Below are positions 1-4,574 of a DNA stretch of 6,003 bases, in pieces. Positions within the stretch are counted from its first letter, which is position 1. Each line of letters opens with the position of its first letter. The notes below the pieces were generated by a model. That model worked only from the letters and a program-made list of their open reading frames with translations. It was not told the origin of the DNA and searched no databases. The DNA lies in NCBI GenBank assembly GCA_035713725.1, contig DASTMZ010000099.1:1-6003 (forward strand), in the 5' to 3' direction. Made by a program: the position numbers and the translations under genes. The stretch is from DASQPR01 sp035713725 (lineage in GTDB: Bacteria; Actinomycetota; Actinomycetes; Mycobacteriales; Micromonosporaceae).

Positions 1-100
1 CGTCGCCTGGATCGAGCACACCTACCACCGACGCCGCCGACAGGCACGCCTCGGACGACTCACCCCGATCGAGTTCGAGACACTCAACACCGCCGCATGA
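1..100 (+). CDS. IS3-family transposase (OrfB), C-terminal end only
   Basis: The frame starting at base 2 reads through the left edge and stops at TGA 98-100, giving the last 32 residues of a protein. It contains WIEHTYHRRRRQARLGRL followed by TPIEFE. This is the characteristic C-terminus of the integrase-core (DDE, rve) OrfB transposase of IS3-family elements, where an aromatic and basic patch (YHRRRRQ..LG.LTP.E) follows the catalytic core. The catalytic residues lie to the left of the window, so intactness cannot be judged. The stop is followed by about 40 bp of non-coding DNA that looks like the right end of the element. The family assignment is secure at superfamily level; the specific element is not identified. 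Confidence 0.8.
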   Translation, partial: VAWIEHTYHRRRRQARLGRLTPIEFETLNTAA

Positions 101-140
101 TCACCTAACCGCACTAGTCAACCAAACCCGGGGCAGTCCC
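1..140 (+). mobile_element. Right end of an IS3-family insertion sequence
   Basis: The OrfB tail stops at 100. The bases at about 117-139 (TCAACCAAACCCGGGG followed by CAGTCCC) have the form of an IS3-type terminal inverted repeat, a GC-rich tip ending just before sequence that codes for another transposase. The boundary at about 139-141 is inferred from where recognisable IS6 coding sequence starts (residues RFARHSPGDRW from base 142). The left end and any target duplication are outside the window, so the exact tip is uncertain by a few bases. Confidence 0.55.
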
Positions 141-141
141 A

Positions 142-636
142 CGCTTTGCTCGGCACAGTCCGGGCGACCGCTGGTTTGTGGACGAAACCTACGTCAAAGT
201 CGGCGGCGTATGGCGCTACGCATATCGGGCCGTCGACCAGCAAAGACAAGTCATCGACATCCTGGTCTCCGCACGCCGCGACGCGAACGCGGCCCGCCGA
301 TTCTTCCAACGGGCATTGGCCACCGTGCAGGTCACCCCGACCGAGGTCGTCACCGACGCCGAACCGCTCTACCCACGAGTGCTCGACGAACTGATCCCGG
401 CGGCCCGGCAGCACGTCGAACGCTACGCGAACAACCGGATCGAAGCCGACCACAGCCGCCTCAAACAGCGGCTGCGACCGATGCGCGGGCTACGCACCGA
501 CCGGACAGCTCGAGTCATCATCGCCGGGATCGCCTTCATGCAGAACCTGCGCCGCGGCCACTACGAACTAGCCACCGAAACCCCGAACCTGTTCCGAGTC
601 GGCGCCGCCTGCGCCGAACTCGCCCAAGCGATCTGA
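142..636 (+). pseudogene. IS6-family transposase, N-terminally truncated
   Basis: From base 142 the frame reads RFARHSPGDRW then FVDETYVKVGGVWRYAYRAV, the start of the IS6/IS26-type DDE domain. The three catalytic acids are visible: D in WFVDETYVK, D in VVTDAEPLYPRV, and E in NNRIEADHSRLK. The usual TDKAP around the second Asp reads TDAEP here. The C-terminal QNLRRGHYEL motif and the stop at 634-636 are as expected. IS6 transposases are usually about 230-240 residues. About 165 remain, so roughly 70 N-terminal residues (helix-turn-helix and start) are missing. The frame remains open back to 118, but that part is IS3 terminal sequence. The in-frame GTG at 178 lies after the first catalytic region begins and is unlikely to be a real start. 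The truncation coincides with the end of the IS3 element, so insertion of that element is the likely cause. Transposition activity is not expected. Confidence 0.85.
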
Positions 637-677
637 CCGACGCCTCGCCACGGCATCGAGCTGTCTATCGATCAGCG

Positions 678-691
678 AATGCAACAGAGCC
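678..691 (+). repeat. IS6-family right terminal inverted repeat
   Basis: AATGCAACAGAGCC at 678-691 is, on the opposite strand, GGCTCTGTTGCATT. This resembles the IS26 tip GGCACTGTTGCAAA (11 of 14 positions) and related IS6 tips. It sits about 40 bp after the transposase stop, the expected distance for an IS6 right end. Confidence 0.65.
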
Positions 692-735
692 CCAGGATTC
701 CGAACATGCCGCCGGCCGCGCCTCTACCTTGATGA

Positions 736-1123
736 TCAGACCATGACGGTCGACATCAAGCCGGATGTTGTGAATTGCCCGATGCATGCGGTGCCGTGCG
801 TGGAGAACAACTGCCTGCCGGTGCTGCATTGAATCACGGCGCAGATCGTTGCAGCGCTGTGCGCGCAACTAATCTCGATCAGCGCCCGGCCGGTCTTGAC
901 GGCGTCCGTACGCAGAACCGTGGCTCCGCCGTCATCCGTCTCTTCGAGCAGCACCGTGCCGGCGATGGAGGCCGGAAAGGCGGCAACGATGTTGAAGCTG
1001 CGGCCGTACCGCCCCGCTTGATCGCACCGCCGTCGCGCTCGGCCTGCCCGCCTTGACCGCCGACCGGCCCGTGCAGCCGCCAAGTATGAGCGTCGCCGCG
1101 GCGGCCAGAGTCTCGCACGGCAC
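736..1123 (-). pseudogene. Decayed exported lipoprotein gene (frameshifted), function unknown
   Basis: On the minus strand a GTG at 1123-1121 opens VPCETLAAAATLILGGCTGR, a hydrophobic stretch ending in a good lipobox (ILGGC, Cys codon at 1075-1073), but this frame soon becomes arginine- and serine-rich. A different minus frame, from about 1011 to the stop at 736-738, has strongly GC-rich third positions and protein-like composition: it includes RYGRSFNIVAAFPASIAG, then TVLLEETDDGG, and ends GLMSTVMV. That part carries four Cys (SCAHSAATICAVIQC and TACIG), suggesting disulfides in an exported domain. The simplest reading is one lipoprotein gene of about 125-130 codons with a frameshift between about 1072 and 1011, making it a pseudogene. 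The n-region lacks the usual positive charge and no Shine-Dalgarno is seen, so the 5' end may also be damaged. I do not recognise the family. It could instead be two unrelated open stretches. Confidence 0.4.
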
Positions 1124-1328
1124 GCGGCGACGCGCCGCAGACGTTGACGCCGATCTGAACTGTGCGGCCGATACTGACCGCTGTCGTTGGAGAATCGTCT
1201 TGCGATCGCATCCCGCCGGCGCTGCCGGATGCGACAACGTGCTGCCCGGCACCGATCGGCCAGATCCAGGTCGACCGGAGGGCTCGAGCCGGGATTCACA
1301 GATCGTCGATGAGCCGGTTCGGGGTGTC

Positions 1329-1348
1329 GTCGATCTGCCGCGATCGAC
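1329..1348 (-). terminator. Stem-loop just past the chaA stop, possible terminator
   Basis: GTCGATC (1329-1335), loop TGCCGC, GATCGAC (1342-1348) is a perfect 7-bp inverted repeat starting 7 bp beyond the end of the antiporter gene on the minus strand. There is no T-run after it, as is common for candidate terminators in mycobacteria. The left arm overlaps a second possible pairing: AGATCGTCGA (1300-1309) with TCGTCGATCT (1327-1336), with one mismatch. Two competing stems are therefore possible. The terminator role is inferred from position only. Confidence 0.35.
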
Positions 1349-1355
1349 CTCGTCG

Positions 1356-2450
1356 CTACGGGTTGAACGCCAGAAACAGGAACGCGGCGAGTATCGCCAG
1401 ATGTACGCCGCCCTGCAGTGCAGTAGCCCGGCCCGGGCCGGTGGTCAGAATGCCGGCGGCTGCCGTCAACGCGAACAGCACAATCTGGGTTGGCCCGAGA
1501 CCGAGAACCAGCGGACCTCTCAACCAAATCGATGCAACCGCGATGGTGGGGATCGTCAGCCCGATGCTAGCCATCGCGGACCCGTATGCCAGATTGAGAC
1601 TTGTCTGGATTCGGTCGCGGCCCGCGGCCCGAACAGCGGCCAGGGTCTCCGGCATGAGAATGACAAGCGCGATGATCACACCGACGACGCTCGGTGGATA
1701 GCCGGCAGCCTTGACCCCACGCTCGATCGTCGGCGACACGATCTTCGCGTCGCCGACGACCGCGACGAGCGCGACGAGCAGTAGCACGAGGCTGAAGAAA
1801 CTAGCACGCGGCGACGGTACGCTCGCGTGTTCTTCGCTGTCGACCACGGTTCCGTCGCTGGTGATCGGAAGGAAGTAGTCGCGATGCCGTACGGTCTGGA
1901 TACCCACAAACAGCAGGTACAGGACCAATGACGCGGCGGCGGCGAACACCAGCTGCGCCGTGGAGAACTGCAGACCAGGGCCGCTGGTTGTAAAGGCCGG
2001 AAGCAAAAGGCTCAGTGTGGTCAACGTGACGACGGTGGTCAACGCGGCGGCCGTGCCCTCGGCGTTAAACAGCGCCACCCGCCGGCGTAGAGATCCACGA
2101 AGGAGACTGACGCCGACGACTCCGTTGCACGTGATCATCACGGCCGAAAAGACGGTGTCTCGGGCAAGCGAGGATGCCTTCGACCCGCCACTGATCATCA
2201 GTGTGACGATCAGCGCAACCTCGATCACCGTCACCGCCACCGCGAGAACGAGGGAACCAAACGGTTCACCCACCCTCATCGCAACGACCTCGGCGTGGTG
2301 AACCGCGGCGAGCACCGCGCCCGCGAGCAGGAGTGTGAGTATGGCGGCAGCCCACACCGGTACCGTCCGACCCCACGCGACGGTGAGGACGACGACGGCT
2401 GCGACGGGAAGCAGGAACGTCCAGTCGGTCATTAAATGGCGCACGCGCAT
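1356..2450 (-). CDS. chaA: ChaA-type Ca2+(Na+/K+)/H+ antiporter, CaCA superfamily
   Basis: This is an integral membrane antiporter that exchanges cytoplasmic Ca2+, and in some relatives Na+ or K+, for external protons. With the start at 2450 it has 364 residues, close to the 366 of E. coli ChaA, and very hydrophobic segments run throughout. The two CaCA alpha-repeats are clear. Repeat 1 is GEPFGSLVLAVAVTVIEV (from residue 61, acids at 62 and 77). Repeat 2 is ILMPETLAAVRAA (PE at 267-268) followed by SLNLAYGSAMASIGLTIP (284-301). An acidic loop (SDGTVVDSEEHAS, about 198-210) lies between the halves. NAEGTAAALTT and the C-terminal TTGPGRATALQGGVHL also match family landmarks. The frame is open up to an ATG at 2567, but the 39 extra residues are polar, arginine-rich and unlike the family, so I chose the ATG at 2450; the ATG at 2432 (MTDWTFLL) is also possible. 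None has a good Shine-Dalgarno, so a leaderless or weak start is likely. It is transcribed divergently from the CNNM gene. Substrate specificity is inferred from the family only. Confidence 0.88.
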   Translation of the reverse strand: MRVRHLMTDWTFLLPVAAVVVLTVAWGRTVPVWAAAILTLLLAGAVLAAVHHAEVVAMRVGEPFGSLVLAVAVTVIEVALIVTLMISGGSKASSLARDTVFSAVMITCNGVVGVSLLRGSLRRRVALFNAEGTAAALTTVVTLTTLSLLLPAFTTSGPGLQFSTAQLVFAAAASLVLYLLFVGIQTVRHRDYFLPITSDGTVVDSEEHASVPSPRASFFSLVLLLVALVAVVGDAKIVSPTIERGVKAAGYPPSVVGVIIALVILMPETLAAVRAAGRDRIQTSLNLAYGSAMASIGLTIPTIAVASIWLRGPLVLGLGPTQIVLFALTAAAGILTTGPGRATALQGGVHLAILAAFLFLAFNP

Positions 2451-2790
2451 CGACACCAGGACGAGCCTGCCAGAATCGACACCAACACGCTGGTCGATCG
2501 CCGCAGGGAGCGTCACCGGATGCGCCAGCCGACGCGAATCGCTCGCCGGCGGACGGTAGTACCCCAACGCCGTCGACTAACCAGCACCTCGGGCAACGGT
2601 CTTCGTGTGGGGGCTCGCCTTGGCGCATCGTCGGCATCTGGCTCAATGTGGACTTGCTGCCGACCGGCGCACCGGCGAGAACAATAGGCCGGCCGGGTGG
2701 GCGCATGTTCCGACGCGATCGTTCGCCTTGGCTTAGTTGTTTGGTCGCGGTTTGCGATCGGCGGGCGGGCGTCGACGGTGCCCGATGTGG

Positions 2791-2807
2791 CTGCCAGTCT
2801 CTGGCAG
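2791..2807. promoter_or_regulatory. Inverted repeat, candidate operator
   Basis: CTGCCAG, spacer TCT, CTGGCAG is a perfect 7-bp dyad with a 3-bp centre. It lies in the divergent region about 340 bp from the chaA start and 225 bp from the CNNM leader start. A 17-bp dyad of this kind suits a dimeric regulator. The loop is too tight and T-runs are absent, so a terminator is less likely. No regulator can be named. Confidence 0.3.
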
Positions 2808-2884
2808 GCTGGTCGTTGAATATGGTCGCTTTTGTCGATCCGTCGAACCCGCATCTCCCACCGGCCAACTCTGTGGTGATTGCT

Positions 2885-2897
2885 CGACCTGAGGTCG
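2885..2897. promoter_or_regulatory. Inverted repeat, candidate operator
   Basis: CGACCT-G-AGGTCG is a perfect 6-bp dyad around one central base, 118 bp upstream of the short leader ORF that precedes the CNNM gene. Its position upstream of the -10-like element would suit a regulator site. A dyad this short can arise by chance in GC-rich DNA. Confidence 0.25.
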
Positions 2898-2956
2898 GCC
2901 GCCATTCGACCGCGTCGCGAGATCGTTGTCGGTCTGGGCCTCGATGGTCACCCCAC

Positions 2957-2965
2957 TGATATATG
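2957..2965 (+). promoter_or_regulatory. Weak extended -10-like element for the leader/CNNM transcript
   Basis: TGATATATG combines a TGN extension with TATATG, the only AT-rich patch shortly before the leader ORF. A start near 2972 would leave about 43 nt before the leader ATG. No -35 hexamer is visible at 16-18 bp spacing. This is a candidate only. Confidence 0.22.
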
Positions 2966-3004
2966 GGTCAATTCGGGCAGCGGCCGGCGGTAGGGTCGCA
3001 AGAT

Positions 3005-3010
3005 GGAGGA
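3005..3010 (+). promoter_or_regulatory. Strong Shine-Dalgarno serving the 14-codon leader, not CNNM directly
   Basis: GGAGGA ends 4 nt before the ATG at 3015, a near-ideal ribosome site. It is about 45 nt from the CNNM ATG at 3056, too far to act directly there, and no in-frame CNNM start lies at a suitable distance. It therefore argues that ribosomes load on the leader ORF. Confidence 0.6.
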
Positions 3011-3011
3011 C

Positions 3012-3031
3012 GGCATGCCCGAAGGCATGCC
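3012..3031 (+). promoter_or_regulatory. 8-bp perfect hairpin enclosing the leader start codon
   Basis: GGCATGCC (3012-3019), loop CGAA (3020-3023), GGCATGCC (3024-3031). Each arm is itself a palindrome, so the two are both direct and inverted repeats and can pair into a stable RNA stem with a tetraloop. The arms contain both leader Met codons (3015 and 3027). The Shine-Dalgarno lies just outside the 5' arm. A folded stem would hide the ATG, and a ribosome at the leader start would have to open it. Confidence 0.5.
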
Positions 3032-3059
3032 CAGCCGGGTCGTTCCGAATGGGCCATGA
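3015..3059 (+). CDS. 14-residue leader peptide overlapping the CNNM start (ATGA)
   Basis: ATG at 3015 opens the peptide MPEGMPSRVVPNGP with stop TGA at 3057-3059. It has the best ribosome site in the region (GGAGGA, 4-nt spacing), while the downstream CNNM ATG at 3056 has none. The leader stop and the CNNM start share ATGA, the classic arrangement for translational coupling by terminating ribosomes. Four of the 14 residues are proline, and the N-terminus is P-E-G-M-P. Proline and acidic residues near the N-terminus are known in the enterobacterial mgtL and mgtP leaders of Mg2+ transport genes, where they make translation sensitive to Mg2+ or proline supply. That a similar control acts here is my inference. 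The start codon sits in a perfect hairpin. The ORF is too short for composition to prove coding. Confidence 0.5.
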   Translation: MPEGMPSRVVPNGP

Positions 3060-4345
3060 GCGGAATTCTGACGGAGCTGGCACTCATTGCGATTCTTGTG
3101 GCACTCAACGCGGTCTTCGCTGGCAGCGAGATGGCCCTCGTGTCTTTGCGGGAGGGCCAGCTGCAGCGCTTGGAGCGGGCAAGCAACCCGGGTCGACGTG
3201 TAGCTCGGCTGGCTCGAGATCCCAACCGATTCCTGGCGACCATACAGATCGGGATCACGCTCGCCGGCTTTCTGGCCTCCGCCACTGCCGCCGTCGGATT
3301 GGCGGAGCCGCTCGTTCCGGCGCTGTCCTGGCTCGACAAAGCTGCCGAGCCCGTCGCGATCGTGGTGGTGACGTTTGCATTGACGTTTCTGACGTTGGTG
3401 TTTGGCGAGCTTGCCCCTAAGCGGGTAGCCATGCAGCACGCTGAGCGGTGGGCACTGTTTGCTGCCCGGCCCCTGTCCGCGGTTGCCGCGGCGGCTCGCC
3501 CGTTGGTCTGGTCTCTGGCAAAGGCCTCGGACCTGACCGTTCGGGCCGTCGGTTCCGACCCGAGCAAGAAAGGCGAGGAGATCACACCCGCTGAGATACG
3601 CGACTTGGTCGCGTCGCAGCAGGGGTTTACCACAGAACAGCGAATGATCATGTCCGGGGCTGTGGAGATCGCCGAACGCGTGCTACGTCAGGTCCTCGTT
3701 CCGCGCCGTATGGTCTTCACGATCGACGCAGATTCGCCTGGCGACGTTGCGCGTGACCAGCTAGCCGCCTCAGGCCACTCACGGGCGCCGGTCGTGCGCA
3801 ACGCGAATCTTGACGACACGGTGGGTGTGGTTGTGCTTCGGGAGCTCGTCTTAACCGAGGAGTCGAGCCTGGTGGATGCCGTGCGGCCCGCGTATCTGTT
3901 GCCCGACTCTCTGCGGCTCGTCGATGCGTTGCGCCGCTTTAAGGACGACCGGCAGCAGATGGCACTCGTCGTCGACGAACGCGGCGCCGTGGACGGCATC
4001 GTCACCCTGGAGGACCTGTTGGAGGAACTTGTCGGCGAGATCTATGCCGAGACAGACCGCGATGTGGTACAGGTACGCCGCGAACCGGACGGCAGCATGC
4101 TGCTACCCGGCACATTTCCGCTTCATGACTTGCCGGATGTTGGGATCGATGTTGAGCTGCCGGACAGTACGAACTACACAACCATTGCGGGTCTGATCCT
4201 TGCCCGGCTCGGCCATGTGCCCGACCGGCCTGGCGAGATAGTTAACCTCGGCCGTTGGGCGGCCGAAGTGTCTGACGTGGAGCGCCGGGCGATAAGCGCG
4301 GTACGGCTTAGCCCGAACCGGTCTGGATCCGGATCAGATAGATAG
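3056..4345 (+). CDS. CNNM/CorC-family membrane protein (DUF21-CBS-CorC), Mg2+/Co2+ transport
   Basis: This is a 429-residue inner-membrane protein of the family often annotated as hemolysin C/TlyC or CorC; characterised members such as B. subtilis MpfA and human CNNMs take part in Mg2+ export or exchange. The DUF21/CNNM membrane domain covers about 1-165, with the signature NAVFAGSEMAL (18-28), IQIGITLAGFLASA (63-76) and VFGELAPKRVA (115-125). A CBS pair follows at about 210-335: QVLVPRRM (212-219), GHSRAPVV (240-247) and VDERG plus IVTLEDLLEELVGEI (306-329). CBS pairs bind adenylates, typically ATP-Mg. The CorC/HlyC domain covers about 338-420 (MLLPGTFPLHDLP, NYTTIAGLIL, PGEIVNLG). The frame is open to an ATG at 2963, but that would put 31 charged residues before the first membrane segment. 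The ATG at 3056 starts right at the domain and overlaps the leader stop. terC follows in the same direction after 143 bp. The Mg2+ versus Co2+ role is inferred from the family. Confidence 0.9.
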   Translation: MSGILTELALIAILVALNAVFAGSEMALVSLREGQLQRLERASNPGRRVARLARDPNRFLATIQIGITLAGFLASATAAVGLAEPLVPALSWLDKAAEPVAIVVVTFALTFLTLVFGELAPKRVAMQHAERWALFAARPLSAVAAAARPLVWSLAKASDLTVRAVGSDPSKKGEEITPAEIRDLVASQQGFTTEQRMIMSGAVEIAERVLRQVLVPRRMVFTIDADSPGDVARDQLAASGHSRAPVVRNANLDDTVGVVVLRELVLTEESSLVDAVRPAYLLPDSLRLVDALRRFKDDRQQMALVVDERGAVDGIVTLEDLLEELVGEIYAETDRDVVQVRREPDGSMLLPGTFPLHDLPDVGIDVELPDSTNYTTIAGLILARLGHVPDRPGEIVNLGRWAAEVSDVERRAISAVRLSPNRSGSGSDR

Positions 4346-4350
4346 GACCG

Positions 4351-4372
4351 TCCACCCCGCAGAGGGGATGGA
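4351..4372 (+). terminator. Imperfect hairpin after the CNNM stop
   Basis: TCCACCCC (4351-4358), loop GCAGA, GGGGATGGA (4364-4372) forms a 7-bp stem with a small A versus AT bulge, 5 bp after the CNNM stop. There is no T-run. It may attenuate readthrough or simply protect the 3' end; it could also be the first stem of a structured terC leader. Function is uncertain. Confidence 0.3.
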
Positions 4373-4465
4373 TCACGGCTGCGGCTAACGGCTCACCGAA
4401 TTCGCCGCGCCATGAGCCTCGCACTCCGGCCGGGTTATCAGGTTGAGCGCCGCCGCCCGACGTGA

Positions 4466-4472
4466 GAGGAGG
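4466..4472 (+). promoter_or_regulatory. Shine-Dalgarno upstream of terC, with unusual spacing
   Basis: GAGGAGG ends 3 nt before an out-of-frame ATG (4476) and 16 nt before the terC GTG (4489). A TAA at 4480-4482 closes the terC frame upstream, so no in-frame start lies at the usual 5-9 nt. Either terC uses a long spacing, or ribosomes first engage the out-of-frame ATG. Confidence 0.5.
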
Positions 4473-4475
4473 CCG

Positions 4476-4574
4476 ATGATAACGCCACGTGCTGTCAGCG
4501 CCACTCGAGTCCATCGGGTCGCCGCTGTTGTGGGCGGTCACCGTCATCGCGCTCCTGGTCCTCTTCGGCATTGA
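4476..4574 (+). CDS. Possible 32-codon upstream ORF overlapping the terC start out of frame
   Basis: ATG at 4476 follows the strong GAGGAGG by 3 nt and opens a frame that begins MITPRAVSATRVHRVAAVV and stops at TGA 4572-4574. It overlaps the first 86 bases of terC in a different frame. If translated it would compete with terC initiation. The peptide is Arg/His/Ala-rich and looks like the shadow of terC codons, so a stable product is doubtful. Another reading is a sequencing error or indel near 4476-4489, with the ATG being the true terC start. Confidence 0.25.
   Translation: MITPRAVSATRVHRVAAVVGGHRHRAPGPLRH

Larger units (their letters stand above)
141..691 (+). mobile_element. Remnant of an IS6-family insertion sequence (3' part)
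   Basis: This stretch holds the truncated IS6 transposase, a 40-bp tail and a right terminal repeat. The left end is absent from the window; it was separated or removed by the IS3 element. The right boundary at 691 is set by the terminal repeat. IS6 elements make 8-bp target duplications, but the partner copy cannot be seen here. Confidence 0.7.
2451..3014. other. Divergent intergenic region between chaA and the CNNM gene
   Basis: This 564-bp stretch separates two oppositely directed cation-transport genes and should carry both promoters. Open frames exist on both strands, but their translations are Arg/Pro/Ser-rich, match no family I know and lack convincing starts, so I call no gene. It contains two clean inverted repeats (2791-2807 and 2885-2897) and a weak extended -10-like TGATATATG (2957-2965). 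On the minus strand, TATTGT (complement of 2681-2686) fits the loose mycobacterial -10 pattern TANNNT upstream of chaA, but no matching -35 is seen. The long leader this would give chaA is speculative. Confidence 0.6.

Noticed and set aside
736..1527. Long minus-strand open frame of 263 codons
   Set aside because: Its upstream two-thirds are Arg/Pro/Ser-rich shadow sequence antisense to or out of frame with chaA. Only the last ~90 codons look coding, and these are treated as part of the lipoprotein pseudogene.
1053..1784. Plus-strand 243-codon open frame
   Set aside because: Antisense to chaA over much of its length, polar and Arg/Asp-rich, with no recognisable domain. It is a GC-rich shadow frame.
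2451..2567. ATG 2567 as the chaA start
   Set aside because: It adds 39 polar residues not found in ChaA relatives. Starting at 2450 gives the family length.
2266..2868. Minus-strand 200-codon open frame running into the chaA 5' end
   Set aside because: The downstream part overlaps chaA in another frame, and the intergenic part shows no family motif or ribosome site.
2648..2959. Plus-strand 103-codon open frame in the intergenic region
   Set aside because: Low-complexity Arg/Pro/Ser composition, no Shine-Dalgarno and no recognised motif. A small gene cannot be excluded but is not supported.
2963..3055. Upstream ATG as the CNNM start (31 extra residues)
   Set aside because: No ribosome site, and the extension is charged and precedes the domain start. 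The same bases carry the better-supported leader ORF and the hairpin.
4325..4346. Short tandem motifs (GGATCCGGATC, AGATAGATAG) at the CNNM 3' end
   Set aside because: Only two units each, and they are explained by the coding of the Gly/Ser tail. They are not a meaningful repeat array.
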